A stretch of 64,000 nucleotides of DNA from assembly GCF_015711645.1 (NCBI RefSeq), contig NZ_JABTEX010000004.1:372001-436000 (forward strand). Reading direction: 5' to 3'. The notes under the pieces are model-generated. The model worked only from the letters and a program-made list of their open reading frames with translations. It had not been told where the DNA came from and searched no databases. The DNA is from Planomonospora sp. ID82291. Lineage in GTDB: Bacteria > Actinomycetota > Actinomycetes > Streptosporangiales > Streptosporangiaceae. Positions 25,941 through 34,809 of the stretch are shown here, in pieces (within the stretch, counting starts at the first letter, position 1; every line of letters starts with the position of its first letter). The position numbers and the translations under genes were made by a program.

Positions 25941-27880
25941 CGCGCTCCTCCGGCACTCGTCGTCACCGTGTCACCGGGGGCGGTCGTGTCACGGGGCGCC
26001 GCGGCGGCATCGGGGGAATCGGCGCCGCCGGGGGGCCCGGTCTCACGGCGCGCCGTCGGCGCATCGGCGGAACCGCTGTCGGACACGACCCGGCCGCCGG
26101 CGATCCGGACCACCCGGTCGGCCAGGTCGATCATCGCGGGCCGGTGGGCCACGATCACGGCGGTCCGGCCCTCGGCCAGTTCGCGGGTGGCGGCGACGAT
26201 CGCCGCCTCGCTCCGGCCGTCGAGCCGGGCCGTCGGCTCGTCCAGCAGGAGCAGGTCCGCCGAGGGGCGGCAGAAGGCACGGGCCAGCGCGATCCGCTGC
26301 CGCTGACCGGCGGAGAGGTTCACCCCGCGCTCACCGAGCACCGTGTCGTAGCCCTCGGGCAGCTCCGCCACGAAACCGTCCGCGTGCGCGGCCCCGGCCG
26401 CGTCGCGGACCTGCTGGAGCGTCGCGCCGGGGGAGCCGAGCCGGATGTTGTCGGCCACCGAGACGGCGAACAGGTGCGGGCGCTGGGGCACGAACGCCAG
26501 CCGCCCGCGCCAGGCCTCCCAGCGGGTCCCGGCCTCCCCGCGCGTCCCGGCGTCCCGGGCGGCCCCGGTGCTCGCGGCGTCGCCGGTGTCCCCGCCGGTG
26601 TCCCCGGTGTCCCCGGCGGCCCCGCCGGTCCCGGCGTCTCCGGAGCCGGGACCGGTGAGCTCCACCCCGTCGACCAGGACCCGCCCGCTCTGCGGGGCGA
26701 GGAAGCCCAGCAGCAGGTGGAGCAGCGTGCTCTTGCCCGCGCCGCTCTCGCCGACCAGCGCCACCCGCTCGCCCGGCGCGATGACCAGCGACACGTCCTC
26801 CAGGGCCGCCTCCGCCCGGCCGGGATAGCGCACCGTGACGCCCTCCAGCCGGATCTCCGGCGCCGCGCCGGGGACGGCCGCGCTGGAGGACCCACCGCCG
26901 GAGGGGCGCGGCCCGGACGCCCGGGGTTCCGGGGACCGAGGCGCGGAGGGCTCCCCGTCGAGTACGGCGAACACGTCGTCGGCGGCGGCGACCCCCTCCA
27001 TCGCGGCATGGAACCTGGTGCCCATGTTCCGCAGCGGCAGGTAGGCCTCGGGGGCCAGCAGCAGCACCAGCAGCGCGGCGGGCAGGTCGAGCGTCCCGCC
27101 CAGCAGCCGGAGGCCGACCGGGACCGCGACCAGCGCGAGCGAGAGCGAGGCGGCCAGCTCCAGCACCAGCGAGGACAGGAAGGCCACCCGCAGCGTGCGC
27201 ATCGTCGCGCTCCGGTGGGCGTCGGTGACCCGCCGGATCACCTCCGCCTGGTAGCGGGCCCGGCCGAAGGCGCGCAGCGTGGGCAGCCCGCGGACCACGT
27301 CGAGGAAGTGCCCGCCGAGGCGGGACAGGGCCCGCCACTGGCGTTCGGTGACGGCCTTGGTGTGCATGCCGACCAGCGCGCCGAAGACCGGGATGAGCGG
27401 GAGCGTGACGAGCACGATCAGCGCGCTGGCCAGGTCCGCGAAGACCAGCCGGGCGAGCACGGCGACCGGCACGACGCCCGCCACCGCGACCGCCGGGAGG
27501 TAGCCGTTCAGATAGGGGTCGAGGGCGTCCAGGCCGCGCCCGGTGAGCGTCACCAGCTCGCCGGAGCGGTGGGCGGCGAGCCGGGCCGGGCCCAGGTCCC
27601 GCAGCCGGGTGAGCAGCCGGCGGCGCAGGACCGACTTCACGGCGGTGGTCGTGCGCCCGGCGGCGATCCCCTGGGCGAGGCCGAGCAGGCCCCGGATCCC
27701 GACGACCGCCGCCAGCAGGCCCAGCGCCGAGGCCTCGAACCTCCCGGACAGGACGCCGGCCAGCAGTTCGGCCTGGACGAGGACGAGCAGTCCGGCGAGG
27801 ACCGCGGCGGCCAGGCAGAGGGCCAGGTGGCCGCGGACTGCCCGCTCGCCCCGCACCAGCCGCAGGAGATCCTTGTGCAT
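25937..27880 (-). CDS. cydD: thiol reductant ABC exporter subunit CydD
   Basis: A 647-residue half-transporter starting MHKDLLRLVRGERAVRGHL. The membrane domain occupies about 1-310; the ATPase has Walker A GESGAGKST, signature LSAGQRQR and Walker B LLLLDEPTARLD. Between Walker A and the Q-loop is a low-complexity insertion (about residues 414-452, Gly-Asp-Thr/Ala-rich, encoded near 26520-26650) not expected in the family. It begins 7 bp after cydB and is ATGA-coupled to cydC. Confidence 0.95.
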   Translation of the reverse strand: MHKDLLRLVRGERAVRGHLALCLAAAVLAGLLVLVQAELLAGVLSGRFEASALGLLAAVVGIRGLLGLAQGIAAGRTTTAVKSVLRRRLLTRLRDLGPARLAAHRSGELVTLTGRGLDALDPYLNGYLPAVAVAGVVPVAVLARLVFADLASALIVLVTLPLIPVFGALVGMHTKAVTERQWRALSRLGGHFLDVVRGLPTLRAFGRARYQAEVIRRVTDAHRSATMRTLRVAFLSSLVLELAASLSLALVAVPVGLRLLGGTLDLPAALLVLLLAPEAYLPLRNMGTRFHAAMEGVAAADDVFAVLDGEPSAPRSPEPRASGPRPSGGGSSSAAVPGAAPEIRLEGVTVRYPGRAEAALEDVSLVIAPGERVALVGESGAGKSTLLHLLLGFLAPQSGRVLVDGVELTGPGSGDAGTGGAAGDTGDTGGDTGDAASTGAARDAGTRGEAGTRWEAWRGRLAFVPQRPHLFAVSVADNIRLGSPGATLQQVRDAAGAAHADGFVAELPEGYDTVLGERGVNLSAGQRQRIALARAFCRPSADLLLLDEPTARLDGRSEAAIVAATRELAEGRTAVIVAHRPAMIDLADRVVRIAGGRVVSDSGSADAPTARRETGPPGGADSPDAAAAPRDTTAPGDTVTTSAGGAR

Positions 27881-27887
27881 GTGAGCC

Positions 27888-28739
27888 CTAGAAGAACGAG
27901 GGGAACCGGTCGGCCGCACTCCGGGGACCGAACGTGCGCCACACCCATACTTGCGCACCCGCCATGACCGGTGCGCAGGGCAGGATCATGAGACTGAGCA
28001 CATTCAGCGTATCCGCCGGGGCGGTGTGCTCCAGGAGCCACGGGGCGGCGCCGGCCAGCAGCACGGCGGCGGGCGCGGCGGCCAGGACCGCGGAGACGGC
28101 CGGCGCCGCCGCGCCCCGGCCCGCACCCGTGGCCACGGCCGGTCCGGGAAGCGATCGGGTCGTCGTGCCGCCGGGCACCGCGCCGGGGGGCACGCCGGTG
28201 GCCGTACCCGTGGTGGCCCCGGCCGCTCCGCCGGGCAGCAGCCAGGAGCCGAAGGCCCGGCCGTGGAAGGCCAGCAGCGCCGCGAGCGCCGCCGCGCCCG
28301 CGAGGGCGGCCGGGACGATCGACAGACCGGTCGCCAGGGCGGTCAGGGCCGCACCCCAGGAGAGGGCGAGCCCCCAGGAGCCCAGGCAGATCATCCGGTC
28401 CCACCCGGCGCGCCAGGCGGGGCCGTCCGTCCTGCGGCGGAACCAGAGTCCCGCGTCGCGCACGATCCAGGAGACCAGCAGGCAGACCACCAGCGGGTAG
28501 AGGCCGAACAGCACCTCGCCCTCGGCCTGCGGGTACACGCCGAAGAGCGCACCGGCCACGGCCACCAGCCACACCTCGCCCGCCAGGACGAACGGCGCCA
28601 TCGCGGCGACGATCCGGTCCCGGCCCTCCTGGGTGCGGCCGAGGGCGGGCAGCAGCATGCCCAGGCCGATGTTCGCGCCCTCCAGGGCGAAGTAGCCGAT
28701 CAGCAGGACGGTGAAGATCACGAACCAGAGGATGTCCAT
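27888..28739 (-). CDS. cydB: cytochrome bd ubiquinol/menaquinol oxidase subunit II
   Basis: A 283-residue membrane protein with the CydB N-terminal signature (MDILWFVIFTVLLIGYFALEGANIGLGMLLP, with EG in helix 1) and EVWLVAVAGALFGVYP. It is shorter than the usual 330-380 residues: a low-complexity Gly/Thr/Pro stretch near 180-210 replaces part of the central loops and probably a helix pair. The C-terminal helices (LNVLSLMILPCAPVMAGAQVWVWRTF) are intact. It follows cydA by 10 bp and partners it in the oxidase. Confidence 0.9.
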   Translation of the reverse strand: MDILWFVIFTVLLIGYFALEGANIGLGMLLPALGRTQEGRDRIVAAMAPFVLAGEVWLVAVAGALFGVYPQAEGEVLFGLYPLVVCLLVSWIVRDAGLWFRRRTDGPAWRAGWDRMICLGSWGLALSWGAALTALATGLSIVPAALAGAAALAALLAFHGRAFGSWLLPGGAAGATTGTATGVPPGAVPGGTTTRSLPGPAVATGAGRGAAAPAVSAVLAAAPAAVLLAGAAPWLLEHTAPADTLNVLSLMILPCAPVMAGAQVWVWRTFGPRSAADRFPSFF

Positions 28740-28749
28740 CGGTGCCTCC

Positions 28750-29928
28750 TTACAGGGTCAGCGCGGGGGTGCGCTCGGGCGGCGGGAGCGGGGCGGCGCC
28801 CAGGGTGGCGGCGGCGGGGCCGCGGCGCACCAGGCGGGCGATGAGCAGGTAGTCGACGACCGCGAGCAGGCCGAGCACGCCGGTGAAGGCCGCCAGGGAC
28901 ATGGTGATCATCGCCGGGGTGAGGCCGGGGGACATCGCGTCGGCGACGGTGAGCCTGCCGTACACCAGCCAGGGCTGGCGGCCGGCCTCGCGGGCGAGCC
29001 AGCCGAGGATCGCGGCCAGGAACGGCAGCGGGGTCATCAGCATCACGATCGGGTGCGCCCACCGCCAGCGCGGCAGCCAGCGGATGACGGGCAGCAGCAC
29101 GAACAGCACGACGAGTTGGAGCAGATGTCCGATCATGATCATGAAACCGAGTCCGACCCCGGCCAGGGGCGTGTCGAACTTGCCCGGCTGGAGCTCCCCG
29201 ACCGGGCCGAACTGGGCGTAGCCGAAGCCGACCGCGAGCACGGTGCCGATCGAGGCGACGGCCACGCCCAGCCGGAGGGACGTGGTGAAGAACTCCTGCT
29301 CGGCGGTCCGGCGGAACAGCTGGTAGGCGCTGGCTCCCATGATCACGAATCCGCCGGTGAGCAGGGCCGCACCGATCACGTGGGGCAGGGCCATGGCGAG
29401 CATGGGGTTGGTCGGCACCGCCCCGAAGTCCTCGACCACGAGCCGGCCGCCCCGCTCCACCGCCCCGGCCGGGTTCTGCAGGAAGGCGTTGGCGGCCATG
29501 ATCCAGAAGGCCGAGGCGTAGGCGGTCAGCGTGACGACCCAGATGCACGCCAGGTGGAGCCGGCGGGGCATCCGGTGCCAGCCGAAGATCCACAATCCGA
29601 GGAACGTGGACTCCAGGAAGAAGGCGGCGAGCGTCTCGATCGCCAGCGGTGCGCCGAAGACGTCTCCGGCGTAGTGCGACAGCCCGCTCCAGTTCAGGCC
29701 GAACTGGAACTCCATCACCAGACCGGTGACGATGCCGAGCGCGTAGTTGATCAAGTAGATCTGACCCCAGAAGCGGGTCATCCGCTCGTGGACCGGCTTG
29801 CCGCCGAAGGTCCACAGGGTCTGCATGACCGCGACGAGGGGGGCCAGGCCCAGTGTCAGCACGACGAACAGGAAGTGGAGACTCCCCGTCACCGCGAACT
29901 GCGTCCGGGCCAGGTCGAGTACGTCCAT
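28750..29928 (-). CDS. cydA: cytochrome bd quinol oxidase subunit I
   Basis: A 392-residue heme-binding subunit. The N-terminus MDVLDLARTQFAVTGSLHFLFV carries the heme b595 ligand His18. The GRQPW motif (AREAGRQPWLVYG), characteristic of CydA, is present, with about nine membrane helices. It is the short Q-loop form usual in Gram-positives. Start at ATG 29928 has GGAGG upstream. First gene of cydABDC, which supplies a high-affinity terminal oxidase under low oxygen or respiratory inhibition. The promoter region is shared with a divergent PadR gene and holds several palindromes. Confidence 0.95.
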   Translation of the reverse strand: MDVLDLARTQFAVTGSLHFLFVVLTLGLAPLVAVMQTLWTFGGKPVHERMTRFWGQIYLINYALGIVTGLVMEFQFGLNWSGLSHYAGDVFGAPLAIETLAAFFLESTFLGLWIFGWHRMPRRLHLACIWVVTLTAYASAFWIMAANAFLQNPAGAVERGGRLVVEDFGAVPTNPMLAMALPHVIGAALLTGGFVIMGASAYQLFRRTAEQEFFTTSLRLGVAVASIGTVLAVGFGYAQFGPVGELQPGKFDTPLAGVGLGFMIMIGHLLQLVVLFVLLPVIRWLPRWRWAHPIVMLMTPLPFLAAILGWLAREAGRQPWLVYGRLTVADAMSPGLTPAMITMSLAAFTGVLGLLAVVDYLLIARLVRRGPAAATLGAAPLPPPERTPALTL

Positions 29929-29956
29929 GGCGTCGCCTCCATCAGATGACTGTCTA

Positions 29957-29994
29957 CCTATAGGCACTCTACATGTAGAGAGCCTACATGTAGG
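29957..29994. promoter_or_regulatory. cluster of PadR-type palindromes between cydA and padR
   Basis: Three perfect palindromes are packed together: CCTATAGG (29957-29964), CTCTACATGTAGAG (29967-29980) and CCTACATGTAGG (29983-29994), with the last two centres 15 bp apart. ACATGT with A/T-flanked symmetry is the usual PadR recognition core. The array lies 29 bp from the cydA start and 24 bp from the padR start, so a PadR dimer pair would cover both promoters. Confidence 0.85.
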
Positions 29995-30017
29995 TCGTCT
30001 ATGCGAGAGGTAGGGTG

Positions 30018-30353
30018 ATGGGCGTGAACACCGACGCGCTCCGCGGGCACATGGACGCCCTGCTGCTCTCCGTCCTGGAGCACGAGCCCCTGCACGGATA
30101 CGCGATCATCGAGGCGCTGCAGGCACGCAGCGGCGGCGCGCTCAGCGTGCCGACGGGCACGGTCTATCCGGCGCTGCGCAGGCTGGAGCAGGCGGGATAC
30201 CTGGCCGGCGAGTGGGCCACGGTGGGCGGGCGCAAGCGGCGCACCTACCGGCTGACCGCGGCGGGCCGTACGGCCCTGGCCGGAGAGCGCTCGGCCTGGC
30301 GGGAGTTCGCGGGCGTCATCGGCAGCGTGCTGGAGCCGCGCGCCACCAAGTGA
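30018..30353 (+). CDS. PadR-family transcriptional regulator
   Basis: A 111-residue winged-helix regulator with the PadR signature LLLSVLEHEPLHGYAIIEALQ, VPTGTVYPALRRLEQAGYLAGEW and GRKRRTYRLTAAGRTAL. A GTG at 30015 is an alternative start; GAGAGG lies upstream of both. It is divergent from cydABDC with ACATGT palindromes between, so autorepression plus control of cytochrome bd is likely. It converges with a HAAS-type membrane protein gene, a common functional partner of PadR proteins. Confidence 0.94.
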   Translation: MGVNTDALRGHMDALLLSVLEHEPLHGYAIIEALQARSGGALSVPTGTVYPALRRLEQAGYLAGEWATVGGRKRRTYRLTAAGRTALAGERSAWREFAGVIGSVLEPRATK

Positions 30354-30395
30354 GCGCGCCGCCCCGTACGGCCGGCGTGCGCTCGCCCGCCCGGC

Positions 30396-31076
30396 TCACC
30401 CGGCCGCGGCCCGCCGCCGGGTGAGCGAGAGGCAGCGGGTCGCGCAGTAGAGCTGCAGGCCCCAGCATCCGTAGCTCACCACCGAGGCGGCGAGACCGGG
30501 AGGGTAGCCGGAGAAACCGGCCGGTCCGTTCGAGCCGTACATCAGGGCCGCGCACAGGACGAGCATGACCGGCATCATGGCCCAGACGAACAGCGCCAGC
30601 GCCCGGGTGACCAGCCGGGGCCGCCGGATCCTGCGCCGCCCCCGGCCGAGCGCGAGCAGCGCCAGCGCGCCGAGCACCCCGATGACCATCTGTGCGGCGT
30701 CCACGGCGCGGGCCACCGGCACGAACCAGCCGGGCCAGGCGTGGTAGGCGGCCGGCGCCGTCGGGAACAGCTTCCAGATCGCGGTCCACATGACCGCGGT
30801 GAGCGGCACGGCGAGGAAGAGCAGGGCGGCCAGCCTCCGGCCCGCGGCGACGGACAGCTCCTCCTGGTAGCCCGGGGCGATCTCGTGGACGGCGCCGAAC
30901 TCCTCGACCGCGGCCCGCTCGGCCTCGGTCCGCTCCAGGCCGCCGTCCTCCAGGGCCTCCGCGGCGTCGAGCAGGCTGTCGCGGGCCTCGGCGACCAGGT
31001 CGAGCCTGAGCCCCCTCGGCCCGCGGAGCGCAAGGCCGAGCTCTGCGACGTAGTCGTCGATGACTCCGGCGTCCAC
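30396..31076 (-). CDS. HAAS-domain (permease-prefix-like) membrane protein
   Basis: A 226-residue protein. The N-terminal helical region (VDAGVIDDYVAELGLAL..., about 1-85, with RLDLVAEARDSLLDAAEALEDGG and ERAAVEEFG) matches the HAAS/DUF1700-type alpha-solenoid found beside PadR regulators. Four hydrophobic segments follow (about 95-115, 130-155, 168-190, 195-215). Start at GTG 31076 with GGGAGA upstream. In other genomes such proteins act with PadR as membrane-linked signalling partners; here the gene is convergent with padR, 42 bp apart. Confidence 0.8.
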   Translation of the reverse strand: MDAGVIDDYVAELGLALRGPRGLRLDLVAEARDSLLDAAEALEDGGLERTEAERAAVEEFGAVHEIAPGYQEELSVAAGRRLAALLFLAVPLTAVMWTAIWKLFPTAPAAYHAWPGWFVPVARAVDAAQMVIGVLGALALLALGRGRRRIRRPRLVTRALALFVWAMMPVMLVLCAALMYGSNGPAGFSGYPPGLAASVVSYGCWGLQLYCATRCLSLTRRRAAAG

Positions 31077-31264
31077 CCTGTCTCCCTGGTTCTCCCCGCT
31101 CGAGCGGTCCCCCGTCCACGGGCGCCCGGCGCCCATGATGCTCCCCGCCCGGCGCCCGCACATCAGGGAGGACCCTGATGCGTCCCCGGATCCAGACCAA
31201 GGGCAGCCAGTGTTGCCATGGACCGGTCGACACGATCTGCCAACGTTTTTCCATTTCACTATTC

Positions 31265-31282
31265 GTCCACCTATAGGGGGAC
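31265..31282. promoter_or_regulatory. palindrome containing CCTATAGG between the HAAS and nuclease genes
   Basis: GTCC-A-CCTATAGG-G-GGAC is an 18-bp palindrome with one mismatched pair. Its CCTATAGG core is the same as in the cydA/padR array. It lies 34 bp before the nuclease ATG and 188 bp before the HAAS gene start, in an AT-rich promoter-like stretch. Regulation of the nuclease or of the HAAS gene by the PadR protein is possible. Confidence 0.5.
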
Positions 31283-31316
31283 GTTGGGAGATCAAAAGAC
31301 CTCTACGCTCCTGCCC

Positions 31317-33701
31317 ATGCGTGCTTTATCCCGGGCGTTCGCCGCCCTCGCGGCCGTCGGCGTCACCGCCGCCGGCGTCGCGACCCTCACCACGACCCCG
31401 GCCCTGGCCGCGCCGGGCACCGTCGTCATCAGCCAGGTCTACGGCGGCGGCGGCAGCGGCGGCGCGCCGTTCGCCAACGACTTCGTCGAACTGTTCAACC
31501 GCAGCGCCGCGCCCGTCTCCCTGGACGGCTGGTCCGTCCAGTACGGCAGCGCCACCGGCACCGGCACCTTCGGCTCCAACCTGGTGCCCCTGTCCGGCAC
31601 GCTCGCGCCCGGCCAGTACCACCTGCTCCAGCTCGCCGGCGGCGCGACCGGCGCCGCGCTGCCCGCCCCCGACGGCACCGGAGCCGTCAACATGAGCGGC
31701 AGCGCGGGCAAGGTCGTGCTGGCCCGCTCGGCCGACGGCCTGGCCTGCAACGGCGGCTCGGTGCCCTGCACCCCCGAGCAGACCGCGCTCATCGCCGACC
31801 TCGTCGGCTACGGCACCGCCAACTACGCCGAGGGCGCCGCGGCTCCCGTCCTGTCCGCCGCCACGGCCGGGCTGCGCAGGGACCACGGCTGCGCCGACAC
31901 CGACGTCAACGCCGCCGACATCGAGGCCGCCGTCCCCGCGCCGCGCAACCGGGCCACCGCTCCGGCTCCCTGCGGCGACGCGGAGCCCACGCCCACCCCG
32001 ACGGCGACGGCCACCCCGACCGCGACCCCGACCGTGACCCCGACCGCCACGCCGTCCCCGACGACCGCGCCGTGCGAGACCCCCGCCACCCACCAGATCG
32101 CCGAGGTGCAGGGGAGCGGCGACGCGAGCCCGCTCGCCGGCAAGACGGTCCGGGTCGAGGGCGTGGTGACCGGGGACTTCCAGGAGCCGAACCAGCTCAG
32201 CGGGTTCTTCCTGCAGGACCCGACCCCGGACGCCGACCCGGCCACCTCCGAGGGCCTGTTCGCCTTCGCCCGCTCGTCCTTCACGGACGTCGAGGTCGGT
32301 GACCGCGTCCTGGTCACCGGCAGGGCCGTGGAGTTCAACGGCTGGACCGAGCTGTCGCCGGTCACCGCCGTGGACGTCTGCGGCACCGGCACGATCAGCC
32401 CGGCGAAGCAGCGCCTGCCGCGTCCCGAGGGCGCCACCTTCGAGCCGGTCGAGAACATGCTCGTCACCTTCCCCGAGCCGCTCGCCGTCAGCGACCACTA
32501 CAACCTGGCCCGCTACGGCGAGATCAACCTCTCCTCCGAGGGCCGGATCTACCAGCCGACCGACCGGCCGGGCGCGAGCGCCGCGCTGAACGCGCGCCGC
32601 ACCCTGCTCGTGGACGACGGCTCCGGTGCGGAGAACCCGCCAGCCGTCCCGCACACCGACCCGCGCGCGGTCCGGCTCGGCGACACCACGCTCGGCGTCA
32701 CCGGCGTGATGGGCTACGGCTTCGGCAAGTACCGCCTCCAGCCGACCAAGCCGGTCCGCTTCCTGCGGACCAACCCGCGCCTGCCCAAGCCGTTCCCGGT
32801 GGTCGGGAACGTCAAGGTGGCCAGCTTCAACACGCTCAACTGGTTCACCACCCTGGGCTCGCGCGGCGCGAGCACCGCCGAGGAGCAGCAGCGGCAGCTG
32901 GCCAAGCTGGTCGCCGCGCTGAAGGGCATGGACGCCGACGTCGTCGGCCTCATGGAGGTCGAGAACAACGGCCAGACCGCCGTCCAGGCCCTGGTCGACG
33001 CGCTCAACGCCGAGGTCGGCGCGGGCACCTACGCGGCGCTGGCCCACCCCTACCCGGGCACCGACGTGATCCACGTGGCGATGATCTACAAGCCGGCCAG
33101 GGTCCGGCCGGTCGGCGCGGCGCAGTCCTCGACCGACCCGGTCTTCCGGCGGCCCCCGCTGATCCAGACCTTCCGCCGCCCCCAGGGAGGCCAGTCGTTC
33201 ACCGTCCTGGTGAACCACTTCAAGTCCAAGGGCTGCGACGAGGACGCCACCGGCGCCGACGCCGACGCCGGTGACGGGCAGAGCTGCTACAACGGCGAGC
33301 GCGTCCGCCAGGCCCGGGCCACGCTGGACCTGATCGGCAGGCTGGACCTGTCCGATCCGCTGGTCCTGGGCGACCTCAACGCCTACGGCGAGGAGGACCC
33401 GATCGACACGCTCGAGGCCGGCGGCCTGACCAGCGTGACGAAGAGGTTCGTCCCCGCCCCGCTGCGCTACAGCTACCTGTTCGAGGGTCAGGTCGGCGAG
33501 CTCGACCACGCGCTGGTCGGCGGGCGGCTGCTCAAGCGGGTCACCGGCGCGACGATCTGGCACATCAACGCCGATGAGGCTAGGTTCCTAAGTGCGATAG
33601 GTCAAGGTCACCGGGATGACATGCACGAACCCAACGCCTTCCGGGCCTCCGACCACGACCCGGTCATCATCGGTCTGACTCTCCCTGGAGGCAGGGGCTA
33701 A
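31317..33701 (+). CDS. secreted ExeM/NucH-like nuclease with replaced C-terminus
   Basis: A 794-residue exported protein. A signal peptide is predicted to end near TPALA-AP (about 27). A lamin-tail domain (ISQVYGGGGSGGAPFANDFVELFN, about 30-170) precedes a Thr/Pro-repeat linker (about 222-250). An OB-like domain and an endonuclease/exonuclease/phosphatase domain (about 500-790, with NVKVASFNTLNW, VGLMEVENNG and the catalytic SDHDP) follow. It degrades extracellular DNA or nucleotides by family. The last 40 codons, from about 33579, are foreign: after the conserved WHINADE, the expected LDYN/YRPD-type segment is replaced by an equal-length element-derived sequence that again contains FRASDHDP and the same final GLTLPGGRG. 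The native tail survives at 38110-38235. The enzyme is probably still active. Confidence 0.93.
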   Translation: MRALSRAFAALAAVGVTAAGVATLTTTPALAAPGTVVISQVYGGGGSGGAPFANDFVELFNRSAAPVSLDGWSVQYGSATGTGTFGSNLVPLSGTLAPGQYHLLQLAGGATGAALPAPDGTGAVNMSGSAGKVVLARSADGLACNGGSVPCTPEQTALIADLVGYGTANYAEGAAAPVLSAATAGLRRDHGCADTDVNAADIEAAVPAPRNRATAPAPCGDAEPTPTPTATATPTATPTVTPTATPSPTTAPCETPATHQIAEVQGSGDASPLAGKTVRVEGVVTGDFQEPNQLSGFFLQDPTPDADPATSEGLFAFARSSFTDVEVGDRVLVTGRAVEFNGWTELSPVTAVDVCGTGTISPAKQRLPRPEGATFEPVENMLVTFPEPLAVSDHYNLARYGEINLSSEGRIYQPTDRPGASAALNARRTLLVDDGSGAENPPAVPHTDPRAVRLGDTTLGVTGVMGYGFGKYRLQPTKPVRFLRTNPRLPKPFPVVGNVKVASFNTLNWFTTLGSRGASTAEEQQRQLAKLVAALKGMDADVVGLMEVENNGQTAVQALVDALNAEVGAGTYAALAHPYPGTDVIHVAMIYKPARVRPVGAAQSSTDPVFRRPPLIQTFRRPQGGQSFTVLVNHFKSKGCDEDATGADADAGDGQSCYNGERVRQARATLDLIGRLDLSDPLVLGDLNAYGEEDPIDTLEAGGLTSVTKRFVPAPLRYSYLFEGQVGELDHALVGGRLLKRVTGATIWHINADEARFLSAIGQGHRDDMHEPNAFRASDHDPVIIGLTLPGGRG

Positions 33702-33703
33702 GC

Positions 33704-34126
33704 GTGGACATCGACTCGTTCACAAGGGATCTCGCTCCGTTGTCTCCGGCGGAGCGGGTTCGCTCCCTCAGCCATATGTACCGCGCCATGCGGGCTGTGG
33801 CCGATCAGTTGGGGGAGGAGCTGAAGGAAGCCGCCAAGGCGTGTGTGGATGAGGACGTAGATCATGCCGCGCGGGTCTTGGACCTTCCTCCTGATGTGAT
33901 CGCGCGGTTGTCCTTGGACCCTGACACGCCGGATGTGGCGCTCCTCCGGAGAGGACTGAGGGCCGTCAGCAAGCTGCCTGATCTCTCGTTCGACGGAGTG
34001 TGTGATGCCGCAGACGCCTTGGCCATTCAGGAAGCTTCTGATGAGGCGATCCGGGAGATTGTCCGTGGCCGTGCAAAAGTAGCCGCAGGTGGCCGGGTTG
34101 AGGTCACCGCTGGTGGCCAGTTTTAA
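33704..34126 (+). CDS. element-borne hypothetical protein, C-terminus fused to IS21 end
   Basis: A 140-residue mostly helical, soluble, acidic protein starting at a GTG two bases after the nuclease stop, with GGAGG upstream. It is of visibly lower GC than its surroundings. I recognise no domain. The last about 15 residues (VAAGGRVEVTAGGQF) are encoded by the left terminal repeat of the IS21-family element, so the original C-terminus has been cut off. It is therefore probably a truncated element gene, cotranscribed with the nuclease. Confidence 0.6.
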   Translation: MDIDSFTRDLAPLSPAERVRSLSHMYRAMRAVADQLGEELKEAAKACVDEDVDHAARVLDLPPDVIARLSLDPDTPDVALLRRGLRAVSKLPDLSFDGVCDAADALAIQEASDEAIREIVRGRAKVAAGGRVEVTAGGQF

Positions 34127-34482
34127 GTCCCCACGCCCTCGTGTGCTTGCCGGTGTGTCGTGGGGCGGGCATGCCCCTGAACGGTGATCGTGACGGTGTC
34201 AGCCAGTCACAAGATCACCGTTCAGAGAGTCTGCCGGGCCATGAAATCTTCGGGGGAAGTCATGGACATCATCGCCGCCTACCGTGAGGTAGGCACCTAT
34301 CGTGGAGCCGCGCAGATGTGCGGCACCACGCACAAGACCGTCAAACGCATCATCGACAAGGCCCTAGCTGACGACAAGGCGCCGCCCCGCAAGCAGCGCG
34401 AGCACAACTACGAGGGCCTTCCCCCCGAAGTGTGGACACCTTGAGTGCCGGATGATGGAAGTCCGGAGACGAGGAGTTCCAC

Positions 34483-34809
34483 GTGGCGATGAAGTCGTAC
34501 TCGCCGGAGTTCAAGGCCGACGCCGTCGCGCTGTACCTGTCTGACCCGACGCGGACGTACGCGTCGGTGGCCCGGGACCTGGGCCTCAACCGCGAGACCC
34601 TGCGCTTGTGGGTGAAGGAGTCGCGGGCCACCGGTTCTGCCCCCACGACCGCGGGGCCGACGAAGAAGCAGGCCGGCGGGCCGGTATCGTCCGACGCCGT
34701 GTTGGAAGAGGAGAACAGGCAACTGCGGGCCCGCATCCGGGAACTGGAGACCGAGCGGGACATCCTGCGCCGGGCGGCCAAGTATTTCGCGGGCGAGACG
34801 AACTGGTGA
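34483..34809 (+). CDS. IS3-family transposase OrfA
   Basis: A 108-residue DNA-binding protein: an N-terminal HTH (YSPEFKADAVALYLSDPTRTYASVARDLGLNRETLRLWV) and a C-terminal leucine-zipper-like helix (LEEENRQLRARIRELETERDILRRAAKYF) for dimerisation. GTG start with GAGGAG upstream. The stop overlaps the orfB GTG by 4 bp, so OrfB may be made by reinitiation as well as by, or instead of, frameshifting. Confidence 0.93.
   Translation: MAMKSYSPEFKADAVALYLSDPTRTYASVARDLGLNRETLRLWVKESRATGSAPTTAGPTKKQAGGPVSSDAVLEEENRQLRARIRELETERDILRRAAKYFAGETNW

Noticed and set aside
31242-31275. PHO box before the nuclease gene
   Set aside because: TTTCAC and GTCCACC spaced 11 bp apart only loosely resemble GTTCACC repeats; too degenerate to support PhoP control.
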